A stretch of DNA of 64,000 nucleotides from Flavobacteriales bacterium (lineage in GTDB: Bacteria; Bacteroidota; Bacteroidia; Flavobacteriales_C; GCA-002722245): positions 124,001 to 188,000 of the forward strand of contig JAHEZM010000003.1 of the NCBI GenBank assembly GCA_023251075.1. The letters are read 5' to 3'. The position numbers and the translations under genes were made by a program. Numbering within the stretch: the first letter of the stretch is position 1; the number at the start of each line of letters is the position of its first letter. Positions 17,160 to 26,551 of the stretch are shown here, piece after piece. A model generated the notes under the pieces. It saw only the letters and a list, made by a program, of their open reading frames with translations. It was not told the origin of the DNA and searched no databases.

Positions 17160-17398
17160 GTTACGAGATTTTTGAGAACAAAAACAAATCAATCTTATAG
17201 TGTTTTTAATTTCAATTGCCGTCGGTTTTAACCGACGGATTTGATTGTTTTTATAATAAGGCTTTAGCCGAACAATATTTTTGGCTAAAGCCCCGTACAT
17301 GTTCTTTTTTCCGTCGGTTAAAACCGACGGCAATTTACTGGAAGTTTTTGATCAATAAGATTGCTTAATTTTTGTACTCAAAAATATCGCAATCACGA
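17160..17398. repeat. Nested palindromic element, copy B (reverse orientation of 3586-3833)
   Basis: This is the near-complete reverse complement of the element at 3586-3833. The two CCGTCGGTT-type 20-nt palindromes are at 17219-17238 and 17311-17330, the GGCTTTAGCC/GGCTAAAGCC hairpin lies between them, and the AATCTTAT / ATAAGATT outer arms are present but more diverged. Few mismatches are visible in the core. It again fills a convergent junction, between the ABC ATPase gene and the pterin dehydratase gene. Confidence 0.9.
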
Positions 17399-17406
17399 GT
17401 TGGGAG

Positions 17407-17643
17407 TTATCTCAGCAAAGCTTCAATTTGTTCTGCCAATCTGTAATCTTTTTCTGTAATTTTTTCTTCGCTGTGAGTAGTTAAATTGATGATCACCATA
17501 TTGTACGAATTCGACCAATCGGGATGGTGGTTTGCTTTTTCAGAAATCATGGCTACTTCAGTCATAAAAGCAAAAGCTTCAATAAAATTTTTGAATTTAA
17601 AAGTAGCTTCTAATGAGTTATTTTTTTCTTTGAAATAATTCAT
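17407..17643 (-). CDS. 4a-hydroxytetrahydrobiopterin dehydratase (PCD/DCoH)
   Basis: A 78-residue single-domain enzyme. The family signature SEKANHHPDW (H39, H40, P41, W43), then SNSYNMVIINLTTH and ITEKDYRLAEQIE, is complete. It dehydrates the 4a-carbinolamine pterin made by aromatic amino acid hydroxylases. At 78 residues it is about 20 shorter than many family members but keeps the whole catalytic core. No hydroxylase gene is seen in the window. It converges on the ABC operon through the palindromic element. Confidence 0.93.
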   Translation of the reverse strand: MNYFKEKNNSLEATFKFKNFIEAFAFMTEVAMISEKANHHPDWSNSYNMVIINLTTHSEEKITEKDYRLAEQIEALLR

Positions 17644-17808
17644 AGTATATGGTTTATGCGCTTAAGGTAATAAATTATCCTTCATTTAGCCATTTCAGCC
17701 TTGAGCAAAGTTCAAAGGAGAGGGTGAATCGATATTTTTTCGATTTTTTATTTAGTCAAATCTCCGGCTTAATTGTTATTTAGGTATAACTCTATTAAAG
17801 AAGAACCT

Positions 17809-20800
17809 ATGCAACTCACTTTTACTAAGTCATCATATTTTCTAATTGTATTGATATCATTGTGTTTTAGCGTGATGGGTGCTCCTAAATATACCATTGA
17901 TATGAAACTTACTCCTATTCCCAATACTGGGGAAATTAATGGTTCAATGCGATTATGCAATAATACTAATGTGGCCTTCCCCTCTAATATTACTTTTTTT
18001 TGGCCTAGTGTTGTTGCTTTTGGAGGACCTGCGGCAACCATAAACGGGTCCAATGTTACCTTTAACTTTCAATCGTGGGAGATACCGGGTCCAAATTCTT
18101 GTAAAGATGTATCGGTTTGGGGTGGACATTATTCCGGTAATTTTGTACTACCTCCTTACGGATTAACGCCTGGTGGTGATACCGTGGAAGTATTAGTAAC
18201 CGATCCTAAATTTTTACCTAAGTCATACAATGCTAATCCCTGGAAATATAAATTCAGTAAAGAATGTTTTATTCCCTCTCCCAATAAATTGTGTTTAGGG
18301 CAGGCTTTGATTGCCGAGTGGAGTGGACCTTCTAATAAAGATTACGCCGAAGTGCGTGTACCCACCAATAGAAAATCGTGGGCGTTGGCTGCTGCCCATA
18401 CCCATCGTTTATTTACTAACATGGTAGGTGCAGAAATCACTACATTAAACTTTTCTTTTGCCCAATCTATGATTGAAGGACGTATGGGCTGTGATGCAAG
18501 TTTTTCAGCGGCAGGTGGCGCTAGCAAATTGAATTTCAGAGCCATTTCAGTATCGGGGGGTTGTTTTCAAATCTTATCTGGTGGATGGGCGCAATTACAA
18601 CAATATTACCCCGATTTATACAATAATCCTGCTCACCCTTTGAGCTATGGTACTACTATCAGCGGAGATAATTTTGTTACATCATGTCTTTCAAAGGCAA
18701 TGTACGATTATACTTCTTTTATTTATTGGGAAAAGAAATTTTGTTATAATCCTATCGACTTTTTTGCCAAGGCTGTTGATCCCTATGTGGCAGAAGAAGT
18801 ATTGGCCTATGCATACCATGATGGGTCGGAGGGAGCAGGAAATTTGTTAGCCAATGTTTTTACTACTCAACGTGCCGCTTATGAGGCAAATCCTAATGTG
18901 ATTTCAACTCTGGTGGGATTGAATGGATCGGGAGGTTTAAGTTATGGTGAACGGATGAGAAATAATTTAATTCAGTTGGGGAATGATTGGGCGACGGCTC
19001 CGGCCTTGGTTTCCAACGATGCAAAATACAATTGGGGAACTGGTACGGGAAAACCATCATATTACCAGAACTACGGTTGTTATAACGAGTGTTTTAATTG
19101 GAGTGATATTGATTCTTATATCGATGAAGCTGCCGCATTATTCTGGCATGCTGATGTGCCAGCAGTAAAAAAAGAAGTAAAAAAGGAGTTTGATAAATTA
19201 CGACCTTATACCGTTACGTTTAATCATAAGGATTCTGTTCAGGTTTGTGAAGTGAGTGGAAAAATAGATAAGTGTGCCAACACCCAAACCTGCGCTAAAA
19301 AAGTTTGGGTTTACACCTATTATTATGACACACTTTACAGCGGCTGTGTTAACTATGAAGATTTAGGTCCGGTGATTGATGCAATTGTTTTGGCTTTCCC
19401 TGCTTACAGTGGTGAAAAGGGTTTTGGAGAAACATATTTTGCATCTGCTTGTCCCTCCCCTACTGCAAATTTAAATTATTTCAGGTCTCCGATTTGCTCT
19501 GGTGAGAAAACCGAGTTGTACGTGAATTTATTTGGTGCTGCTCCTTTTTCTTATTCTGTGCAGGGTCCGAATAACGTTATTTACACGAGAACAAATGTTT
19601 CGGTTCCTACTGATGTGATAGTGGTTTCAGAACCCGGTGAGTATAAGCTTTTAAGTATGACAGATAGTAAAGGCGGAATCTTTTTAAATTGTCATAAAGC
19701 GAATGTCTTGGTTCCAAAAAAATTAACTCCAAATGGAGAATGGGATAAAGGTAATGTGGGGAAATGTGAAGTAGGATGTTTAAAAAATACTTCGCCTTTG
19801 GTGGTAAAATTTACGGGAGGGTCGGCACCTTGGTCGTTCACTTATTTAGATGCCAATGGTGCAACAAAAACAGTGAATAATATTAACACGAATACTTATA
19901 CGATTAGCGCTACTCCTGATAAAGGAACGTATTATTTGAAGCAAGTAAAATCGGGATTATGCGATACTTCACTGAATGAAAAAATCGAAATTTGTAACGA
20001 TACTTGCATCAAACCAACAGCCACTATTTGGGGTGTGAAAAAAGTTTGTGCAGGAGATTCGGTACAGTTGAATTTAAGCATGACAGGTAAAGCACCTTTT
20101 ACTGTTTATGTAAAAATTGGCAACACGCAAAAAGTATATACTGCTAGCGATACCACTTTTAAATTTTACGCAAAAGTTGCCGGAACTTATACTATCGATA
20201 GTGTGGCTTCCGGTAAGTGTAGTGATGCAGGTAAAGGTTCTGCAACACTCACTGTTGATGCTATTGCAGATGTAAATATCGGTCCGGCTGATACGGTAAT
20301 TTGTACCGGATCGTCGCTTGTATTGAACGCTGGAACAGGATATACTTCTTATACCTGGTTGAATGGAAGTACAACTCCCACTGTAAATGTAACTACTTCA
20401 GGAAAGTATAAAGTCACTGTAAAAAATGCAACGGGTTGTAGCAAATCAGATTCTATCAATGTTACCATTGGAAATTCAATCGCAGTAAAGTTAGGAAATG
20501 ACACGACGCTATGTTCCGGAGCATCGCTTATCTTAAATGCAGGAACAGGATTTTCAAAATATACATGGAATCCGGGAGCAGAAACTTCTTCTACTAAAAC
20601 AGTAAATACAGCAGGAACTTATATTGTGAATGTAGAAAATACTGCGGGCTGCAAAGGTGCCGATACCATTGTAATATCAGTAGGTGCGGCTGTTTTGGTT
20701 GATTTAGGAAATGATACTACGAGTATTTGTCCGGGCAATTCTTACACTTTAAATCCATCAGTAACAGGTGGAAATAATGTATATACTTATCAGTGGAGTG

Positions 20801-22971
20801 GAGGAAGTACTTCTACACAAGCTTCGGTAAATGCCTCTTCTGGCGGGTGGTATAAATTGTTGGTAAAAGATGGAGTGGGTTGTTCTGCAAAAGACAGTGC
20901 GTTTATTAAACAAAGTGCGCATTTGAGTATTAGTTTAGCCGACAAAGAAATTTGTGAAGGTGATTCTGTGAAGCTCAATGCTGGTTATGATCATGGAAAT
21001 TATAAAGTGAATTGGAATACTGGGTATAATCAACAATTCATGACTGTTAAAATTGCTGGAATTTATGGTGTGGTGGTAGATGATGGCCATGGCTGCTCAG
21101 GAAGTGATAGCATGACACTTACTGTGAATCCTTTACCAATAGTGAATTTGGGTGTAGACAAAAATGTGTGTGCAGGATCTACGGTTACTCTTGTCAATAC
21201 AATTGTAAATTCAACCTATATTAATTTGTGGAGTACTTTAGCTACTACTCCAAGTATTACTGTTGGCTCGGCAGGCAATTATATTTTAGGTGTAAAAGAT
21301 AGTAAAGGATGTGTTGCAAGCGATACGGTTAAAGTAAATATCATTGCTTTACCAACACCCAATGTGTTGCGTGATACAGCAGTGTGCAAAGGAAATGGAG
21401 TAACGTTTGATGAAAGTTCATACAACAATGGAAATGGTACATATACCTATAAGTGGAGTGATAAGAGTACTGCTTCCACACTTGTTTTAAACAACATCAC
21501 CACCCCTACTACAGCGAGTGTTGAAGTTACCGATCAATATGGTTGTAAAGGAAGTGAGCAAGTTAATGTTACTATTCTTGCTGGTTTACCTGTTACCATA
21601 AGTGGCGACAGTGTTTTATGTGCCGGAGAAAGCACTACTTTAAATACGAATTACAAGGCAGCAAATGGATATCAATTTATGTGGAGCATTGCTGCAACAA
21701 CGGAAAGTATTTCTGTTAACACCGCAGCAAATATCACCGTTACTGTAGATAACGGATTGGGTTGTGTAGGAACAGATAACATGAAGGTAGTAGTGAATCC
21801 GCTTCCTGATTTGTCTACTATTTCTAACACAGAATTTTTCTGTGAAGGATCTTCTTTAAACATCGGAAAAAATTTAGGAAATCAATATTCGTATACTTGG
21901 AATAGTGGAGAAAATACCCCAATCATTTCCGTAACACAAGGCAATACTTATCAATTGCATGTGATTAATATTGCCACTCAATGTTTTTCAGATGTGAATA
22001 TTACCGTAACCGAAAATCCATCACCATTGGTTGATTTACCTGCTGATATAGATGATTGTGAAGGGCAATCTTTTGTAGTAGCTCCTGTTTCTGTCAACAA
22101 CGCTTATACTTATAAATGGAATGGAGTAGCAGGTTCTGCTTCCAAAACAATTGCTGCTTCCGGTAAATATATTTTAACGGCAGTAGATGCAAATTTATGT
22201 ACTGCGAAAGATTCTATTCAAGTGAATTTGAGAGTTGTTCCTGTAGTGAATTTAATGAACGGTGCAGATACTATTGTGTTATGCGCAGGAGAAGCAGAAA
22301 CATTGGAGGCAGGAAATAATGGCATGACTTATTTATGGAGTAATGACGCTATATCGCAAAATATTGCAGTGAGTGCAAAAGGTAATTATTCTGTAGTGGT
22401 AACCAATGGAAAATGTAGTGATCAGGATGATATTTATGTGAATGTAATTGATTTGCCAACTACACTTTTGGATCATCAGCAAAAAACAATTTTCTGTTTT
22501 GAAGAGGAAGCACCAATCAGGGTTTCGGCAAACGGATTCACACCTAGTTCTTCTTACTCTTATGTGTGGAATACTGGCGAAACACAAAGCGGAATTAATG
22601 CAGATAAAGAAGGTATTTATACTTTAACCTTAACTGCTAAAAACTGCTCGGTGAAAGATGAAATCAAGTTGATAGATTATTGTGAATCAAGTTTATTTAT
22701 TCCCAATACTTTCACACCCAATGGCGATAATAAAAATGAAGTATTTAAAGTGGAAGGTAAACATGTAAACGATTTTGAAATGTACATTTTCAATCGTTGG
22801 GGAGAACTGATTTTTTATAGCAATGATATTTCACACGGATGGGATGGAAAATACAGCGGACAAAAAGTGCAGGAGGATGTTTATGTGTGGAAATTACGAT
22901 ATAGCGTGAATAAAGAAACAGGTAAAAAAACACCAGTAGATAGAACAGGAGTTGTTACCGTATTGTACTAA
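17809..22971 (+). CDS. Giant T9SS-secreted protein: possible lysozyme-like N-terminus, Ig-like repeats, CHU_C tail
   Basis: 1720 residues from the ATG at 17809, which gives a signal peptide ending VMGAP. Residues about 20-150 look like a Cys-containing beta-sandwich, perhaps carbohydrate binding. Residues about 200-430 are helical with FAQSMIEGRMGCD, SGGCFQILSGGW and EVLAYAYHDGSEGAGN. The Glu, the aromatic-Gln-Ile and the Ala-Tyr motifs recall lysozyme-like transglycosylases, but I could not confirm this. From about residue 830 come about ten repeats of 70-85 residues (pattern LGNDTTLCSGASLILNAGTG ... YTW ... GTY.V.V....GC). The end, IPNTFTPNGDNKNEVF ... FNRWGELIF, is a type B T9SS sorting domain. 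Likely a surface or released adhesin/hydrolase. Confidence 0.85.
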   Translation: MQLTFTKSSYFLIVLISLCFSVMGAPKYTIDMKLTPIPNTGEINGSMRLCNNTNVAFPSNITFFWPSVVAFGGPAATINGSNVTFNFQSWEIPGPNSCKDVSVWGGHYSGNFVLPPYGLTPGGDTVEVLVTDPKFLPKSYNANPWKYKFSKECFIPSPNKLCLGQALIAEWSGPSNKDYAEVRVPTNRKSWALAAAHTHRLFTNMVGAEITTLNFSFAQSMIEGRMGCDASFSAAGGASKLNFRAISVSGGCFQILSGGWAQLQQYYPDLYNNPAHPLSYGTTISGDNFVTSCLSKAMYDYTSFIYWEKKFCYNPIDFFAKAVDPYVAEEVLAYAYHDGSEGAGNLLANVFTTQRAAYEANPNVISTLVGLNGSGGLSYGERMRNNLIQLGNDWATAPALVSNDAKYNWGTGTGKPSYYQNYGCYNECFNWSDIDSYIDEAAALFWHADVPAVKKEVKKEFDKLRPYTVTFNHKDSVQVCEVSGKIDKCANTQTCAKKVWVYTYYYDTLYSGCVNYEDLGPVIDAIVLAFPAYSGEKGFGETYFASACPSPTANLNYFRSPICSGEKTELYVNLFGAAPFSYSVQGPNNVIYTRTNVSVPTDVIVVSEPGEYKLLSMTDSKGGIFLNCHKANVLVPKKLTPNGEWDKGNVGKCEVGCLKNTSPLVVKFTGGSAPWSFTYLDANGATKTVNNINTNTYTISATPDKGTYYLKQVKSGLCDTSLNEKIEICNDTCIKPTATIWGVKKVCAGDSVQLNLSMTGKAPFTVYVKIGNTQKVYTASDTTFKFYAKVAGTYTIDSVASGKCSDAGKGSATLTVDAIADVNIGPADTVICTGSSLVLNAGTGYTSYTWLNGSTTPTVNVTTSGKYKVTVKNATGCSKSDSINVTIGNSIAVKLGNDTTLCSGASLILNAGTGFSKYTWNPGAETSSTKTVNTAGTYIVNVENTAGCKGADTIVISVGAAVLVDLGNDTTSICPGNSYTLNPSVTGGNNVYTYQWSGGSTSTQASVNASSGGWYKLLVKDGVGCSAKDSAFIKQSAHLSISLADKEICEGDSVKLNAGYDHGNYKVNWNTGYNQQFMTVKIAGIYGVVVDDGHGCSGSDSMTLTVNPLPIVNLGVDKNVCAGSTVTLVNTIVNSTYINLWSTLATTPSITVGSAGNYILGVKDSKGCVASDTVKVNIIALPTPNVLRDTAVCKGNGVTFDESSYNNGNGTYTYKWSDKSTASTLVLNNITTPTTASVEVTDQYGCKGSEQVNVTILAGLPVTISGDSVLCAGESTTLNTNYKAANGYQFMWSIAATTESISVNTAANITVTVDNGLGCVGTDNMKVVVNPLPDLSTISNTEFFCEGSSLNIGKNLGNQYSYTWNSGENTPIISVTQGNTYQLHVINIATQCFSDVNITVTENPSPLVDLPADIDDCEGQSFVVAPVSVNNAYTYKWNGVAGSASKTIAASGKYILTAVDANLCTAKDSIQVNLRVVPVVNLMNGADTIVLCAGEAETLEAGNNGMTYLWSNDAISQNIAVSAKGNYSVVVTNGKCSDQDDIYVNVIDLPTTLLDHQQKTIFCFEEEAPIRVSANGFTPSSSYSYVWNTGETQSGINADKEGIYTLTLTAKNCSVKDEIKLIDYCESSLFIPNTFTPNGDNKNEVFKVEGKHVNDFEMYIFNRWGELIFYSNDISHGWDGKYSGQKVQEDVYVWKLRYSVNKETGKKTPVDRTGVVTVLY

Positions 22972-23005
22972 AGATAACAATGGTTAAAGGCCATCGTTAA
23001 GGGGG

Positions 23006-23040
23006 AAGAACCGTTGAGCAATCAACGGTTCTTCTGTTTT
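23006..23040 (+). terminator. Strong terminator after the giant secreted protein gene
   Basis: A perfect 12-bp stem (AAGAACCGTTGA at 23006-23017 with TCAACGGTTCTT at 23022-23033) closes a GCAA (GNRA) tetraloop and is followed by CTGTTTT. Free-standing and very stable. Confidence 0.9.
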
Positions 23041-23075
23041 CTGGGAAGTTCTTTTTTTTTCGATGGTAATTTAAA

Positions 23076-23098
23076 TTCTCCCTTTAGAAAAGGGAGAA
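23076..23098. repeat. Single-hairpin relative of the 7255-7380 element
   Basis: TTCTCCCTTT and AAAGGGAGAA, separated by three bases, reproduce the outer hairpin of the element at 7255-7380. It lies in the convergent gap before the lipoprotein gene at 23126-24022. Confidence 0.7.
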
Positions 23099-23125
23099 GT
23101 AGGATTAGTGTCGCATTATTAAATA

Positions 23126-24022
23126 TTATTCGCTTACTTTTTTAAGTTCTTTTCCATCCCACCTGTAAGAAACGGTGCTATCGCAAATCACCCCCATGCT
23201 ATATTCTTCTGTTTTTTCATTGGTAATTGCACCATATTCATATTTATGGAAATAGATCAAATCACTTTCGGCATTTTCAGGGAATGTAACATCAGTAGTA
23301 CTTTCTCCTCCTTCGTCTCCATCATCATAATATTGATAGGTATTGAATATTTCTTTCATTGTATTGTTCGCATCGAGAATGTAAGTTTGTGTACTGCTAC
23401 AGCCACAGCAGGCGCCCACATGTTCAAACGACAACAATATATCTGCATTTTTCCAACCAGAAATATTGATTTCTTTTACAATTTCTGCCGATGTTTCTTG
23501 TAAGTGAAAAGTATCTGTAAAATGTTTTTTAAGTAAATCGTATTTGAAAATAGATCGATCCACTACAAAATATTTTATGCTTTTTGTTTTTGATGTTTTG
23601 CTGAATGAATGCGTGGCAATATCTTTTCTTTGTATAAAAGCACTTTTACCATTAATGTCTATTTCATCCCAGTTGTTGTCGAAATCCAAACCAACAATTT
23701 TGATTGCAGTATTAAATTTTAGAGTTTGAATGATAGCGCTGGAAGTATCATTTTTATTATAAACTTTAGCTGTGGCCGATAAAATAACCGGATGCAGATA
23801 ATTTACATAACCATTGTTCAATTCCTCTTTATCCTGAATATAACTTGCTTCTTTATATTGTTTTTTTGGCTTAATTTTTTTAGGAATAAAAGTATTTGGT
23901 AATGAATCTGATTTACTTTTTTCGTTGCTCTGCGCATTCTCATTATTTTGGGTACAAGAACACAACAACGCGATAATGACTACTATACCAAAGTGATTCA
24001 TTGTAGATAAATTATTATTCAT
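23126..24022 (-). CDS. Lipoprotein with SH3-like domain, function unknown
   Basis: About 298 residues. The signal (MNHFGIVVIIALLCSC from an internal Met) has a lipobox LLCSC, so it is a lipoprotein. The start could be 24034, 24022 or 24001; the last is closest to a usual signal length. After a low-complexity Lys/Ser linker, the region ATAKVYNKNDTSSAIIQTLKF to GKSAFIQRKDI looks like a bacterial SH3 domain, often a cell-wall or peptide binding module. The C-terminal half has an unusual ACCGCSS cysteine cluster and an acidic stretch (YYDDGDEGGES). No catalytic motif is recognised. Confidence 0.7.
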   Translation of the reverse strand: MNNNLSTMNHFGIVVIIALLCSCTQNNENAQSNEKSKSDSLPNTFIPKKIKPKKQYKEASYIQDKEELNNGYVNYLHPVILSATAKVYNKNDTSSAIIQTLKFNTAIKIVGLDFDNNWDEIDINGKSAFIQRKDIATHSFSKTSKTKSIKYFVVDRSIFKYDLLKKHFTDTFHLQETSAEIVKEINISGWKNADILLSFEHVGACCGCSSTQTYILDANNTMKEIFNTYQYYDDGDEGGESTTDVTFPENAESDLIYFHKYEYGAITNEKTEEYSMGVICDSTVSYRWDGKELKKVSE

Positions 24023-24114
24023 GAATATAAGCATAGTAAGTGAAATTTAACTGTATTCTAAATAAAATCGTAAATTGCCTAAAGAAAGTATAATCCTATA
24101 AAAATCAATATTGC

Positions 24115-24567
24115 ATGAAAAATTTGTTTGACGAAAACGTAAAAAAAGAAATTTTACAACGTGTTGAAAAGTTAACACCAGAAACAAAAGCAGTATGGGG
24201 AAAGATGAATGTTAACCAAGCCATTCATCATATGGCCTTAGCTTTTAAAATACCTACAGGAGAGCTAGATCCAACTCCTGTAAACCCTCCTAAAATGCCC
24301 AAATGGCTGATGAAATTTTTTCTTTTGTCGGTAAAGCCACCCAAAAACGGAGCAGAAACTTTTAAAGAAATGAATATGGTTGCTAATAATATTCAACCTA
24401 ACAATTTCGAGGAAGAGAAAAAATATTTCAAAGCGATGATAGAAAAATTCAATTCCTCGGAAAAATTAATTCCTGAAAATAAGTTGGCTGGAAAATTTAG
24501 TCGTGCCGATTGGGGGAAATTAAATTACAATCATACCGATCATCATTTGCGACAATTTGGGGTATAG
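24115..24567 (+). CDS. DUF1569 family protein (DinB-like)
   Basis: A 150-residue protein with conserved His positions at the places expected for DUF1569/DinB-like four-helix bundles: VNQAIHHMALAFK near the start and LNYNHTDHHLRQFGV at the very end. The order helix-His...His-x-x-x-His suggests a metal site. DinB-like proteins include thiol-dependent S-transferases, but the substrate of this branch is unknown. Diverges from the lipoprotein gene and converges with the small lipoprotein at 24643. Confidence 0.85.
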   Translation: MKNLFDENVKKEILQRVEKLTPETKAVWGKMNVNQAIHHMALAFKIPTGELDPTPVNPPKMPKWLMKFFLLSVKPPKNGAETFKEMNMVANNIQPNNFEEEKKYFKAMIEKFNSSEKLIPENKLAGKFSRADWGKLNYNHTDHHLRQFGV

Positions 24568-24642
24568 AAATGAACCGAAAAGATTGTCCAAGAGGGAGAT
24601 TGGTAAGTTGTCTACATTCTATTTTATAGCAAATAAAGGGCG

Positions 24643-25035
24643 TTATTTAATATTTAAAGTAAAGGAACCGCCATTTCCACAAGCCATTAAAGAACCATTG
24701 TATTTGCCTTTGGGAAGTTCGTTTAAATTTAAAACTCCTTTTTCTCCGTTAGAAAACCGAATCGATTTAGAAATTCCATTGGATGAAGAAAAATGGTATT
24801 TTGTTTCTGTTCCCCAAGCTTGTAGTTGAAGAATATTTTCTTTGCAATTCTCATTAACCACTATGGTGGTATCAAAATGAGGGGTAGAAGGCATATCTAT
24901 ATTAGGTGGAATTTTTAGTTGATAAAAGCAAGTGTCATTTTTTTCAGATACCGCAGTACTTAAATTCTGATCCTTACAGCTCAATGAAAATATGCTTAGT
25001 AAAACTATGTTTAATAAAAACAATTTTATTGCCAT
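24643..25035 (-). CDS. Small putative lipoprotein, unknown
   Basis: 130 residues with a lipoprotein signal (FLLNIVLLSIFSLSC). The mature part holds a few cysteines (DTCFYQL, NENCKEN, MACGNGG) and ends in a beta-rich stretch, LPKGKYNGSLMACGNGGSF, reminiscent of small secreted beta-sandwich proteins. I do not recognise the family. The plus-strand frame over the same bases is a shadow: it lacks a plausible domain and starts inside DUF1569. Confidence 0.6.
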   Translation of the reverse strand: MAIKLFLLNIVLLSIFSLSCKDQNLSTAVSEKNDTCFYQLKIPPNIDMPSTPHFDTTIVVNENCKENILQLQAWGTETKYHFSSSNGISKSIRFSNGEKGVLNLNELPKGKYNGSLMACGNGGSFTLNIK

Positions 25036-25078
25036 TGTATTATAATTAAATGTAAAGGTGAAATTACATCAAATTACT

Positions 25079-25400
25079 CTATTCTCTAATTTCTATAATA
25101 TGGAGTGGTTGGATGGTTTGTGAATATACTTGATAATTTGAATTAGATCGCGCCTTATCGTAGCGTAAAATTATTTTATTTTGTACTGGCACTTTGTTCA
25201 TCCAAAATTTTACCGTGAATTGCAAACTGTCTTTTTTGTTTTTGGAGATGCTGTCGGTTTTTACTTTTGCCACCACCCGTAAATTTTTTTTCCAGAGAGG
25301 GTAAATATTTGAAATATAAGGTGTTTAGCAGCACCTTTTTAATTATGGACAAAATACAGACGTAAATAAGTTGTTTTTTCGAATTGCTTTTGGAAATCAA
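25079..25400 (-). pseudogene. Possible small frameshifted gene (homopolymer T run)
   Basis: Two minus-strand frames overlap. The first, from a TTG at 25400 touching the previous stop, encodes a start with a hydrophobic stretch (IYVCILSIIKKVLLN). The second carries a plausible beta-rich C-terminus (AKVKTDSISKNKKDSLQF ... QTIQPLHIIEIRE) ending at 25079 but has no ATG. They would join into about 107 residues by a one-base change in the 8-T run at 25284-25291. I do not recognise the product. It may be a decayed gene, a sequencing indel or non-coding. Confidence 0.35.
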
Positions 25401-25924
25401 TTGCTTTTTAATTCTTTCATTTTTGCTTTTAGTTGTGCAAAGGAGTAGCGGTCGGCATTGCTGGTGCCCACGTACCTAAACACCTCTTTTCCTGTAGTAT
25501 CAAGTATAATTAATGCCGGATAATGTACTTCTTCGTTGTGGAAGAAATATCCATTTTTTATTTTGAATTGATTGGCAAGCGAGGCATTTACATCTTGATA
25601 AATAGGAAATTTATTTAAAATTCTATCCGGAACTTTATCAGTCCATTTTTTTATGTCTTCTTTAGCATCTGGTTTGATAAAAATTTGAAGAACATCAGGT
25701 AATGAATCAGCATTAGCGGCGTAATCGCTGGTGTGACGAAGGCAATACGGACATTCTGTTTTAAGCAAAAAGTGTAGTACTACATATTTTCCTTTTGCTT
25801 CGCTTAAGGTGAATTTGCTGGAATCGCTAACAGAATACAAGGTGAAATTATTGGGATTATTCGTTTGTGCTGAAATATTTACACCCGCAATGAGTAGGAT
25901 TAACATTGAAAGCCATTTTTTCAT
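25397..25924 (-). CDS. Exported thioredoxin-fold (AhpC/TSA-like) protein
   Basis: 175 residues from the ATG at 25924, which places a signal peptide MKKWLSMLILLIAGVNISAQ at the N-terminus; the longer reading frame adds 13 residues of no value. GKYVVLHFLLKTECPYCLRH carries a C-P-Y-C redox motif after the first thioredoxin strand, and HYPALIILDTTGKEVFRYVG holds the cis-Pro region. TlpA/ResA-type proteins with CxxC act as periplasmic thiol reductases. The family branch here appears close to peroxiredoxin-like proteins; substrate unknown. Confidence 0.82.
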   Translation of the reverse strand: MKKWLSMLILLIAGVNISAQTNNPNNFTLYSVSDSSKFTLSEAKGKYVVLHFLLKTECPYCLRHTSDYAANADSLPDVLQIFIKPDAKEDIKKWTDKVPDRILNKFPIYQDVNASLANQFKIKNGYFFHNEEVHYPALIILDTTGKEVFRYVGTSNADRYSFAQLKAKMKELKSN

Positions 25925-26045
25925 AAAATTTGTTTTTAAGTTGTGTTTAGCAAATAAAAGCAAGAAGCAATAGAAAAGAGAATAACTTGTCCGGACAAAT
26001 ACCGGACGACCTTCAAATACTTAGAAAAGTAGGTAGAAGAATATT

Positions 26046-26078
26046 TTTGTTTTTTCTATGGTCTTAATTCTATCTTTG
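26046..26078 (+). promoter_or_regulatory. Promoter for the small outer-membrane-like protein gene
   Basis: TTTG (26046-26049), a 21-nt spacer and TATCTTTG (26071-26078) match the Bacteroidetes consensus. The ATG at 26108 follows 29 nt later. Confidence 0.65.
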
Positions 26079-26107
26079 TTTTACTAATGTAAATTAAACT
26101 ACTTTTT

Positions 26108-26551
26108 ATGAAAAAAATAATTCTCTTGTTTTTGTTGGTGGTGAGTTGTTTTGTGAGTTATTCGCAAATGGGATTAACTATGTACACTTCCGGAAGTGTT
26201 GGTTTAAATACCAATACAATTAAAAAGTTAAGTATTGATGCTAAGTTTTTTTTGAATAGTTCTTTAGAGTCGATGCCAATGGAAATGAATGTTATTTACA
26301 ATTTTCAACCCAAAACATATCATCGATTTTCATGCGGAGTAGGTGCTAATTTTAGTCCTTTTCGAGGCTATGATCAAATGAACTATTTTGTTTTGCCTTT
26401 ATCCGTAGAACTTTATCCTTTACAAAACTTAAAACAGTTTTCACTAGTAACCGAGGTGGCTCCTTTATTAACCACAAATGATGATTTGGCTTTAAGATAT
26501 ATGTTTGGTTTGCGTTATACTTTTGATAAAAAAAGTGGGCAAGAAAAATAA
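26108..26551 (+). CDS. Small exported beta-rich protein, probably outer membrane
   Basis: 147 residues with a signal peptide ending SCFVSYSQM. The mature protein alternates polar and hydrophobic residues in strand-like runs (KKLSIDAKFFLNS, MEMNVIYNFQ, HRFSCGVGANFSPFRG, FSLVTEVAPLL, LRYMFGLRYTF) and ends close to an aromatic, as small outer-membrane barrels do. About six to eight strands can be counted. No family recognised. Confidence 0.65.
   Translation: MKKIILLFLLVVSCFVSYSQMGLTMYTSGSVGLNTNTIKKLSIDAKFFLNSSLESMPMEMNVIYNFQPKTYHRFSCGVGANFSPFRGYDQMNYFVLPLSVELYPLQNLKQFSLVTEVAPLLTTNDDLALRYMFGLRYTFDKKSGQEK

Noticed and set aside
20280-22240. The repeated DNA in the giant gene considered as a CRISPR-like or satellite array
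   Set aside because: Repeats are diverged 70-85-residue Ig-like protein modules in one open frame, with no constant short direct repeat or spacers.
24557-24829. 90-residue plus-strand frame after the DUF1569 gene
   Set aside because: It starts within the DUF1569 gene and runs antisense to a lipoprotein gene that has a clear signal and lipobox.
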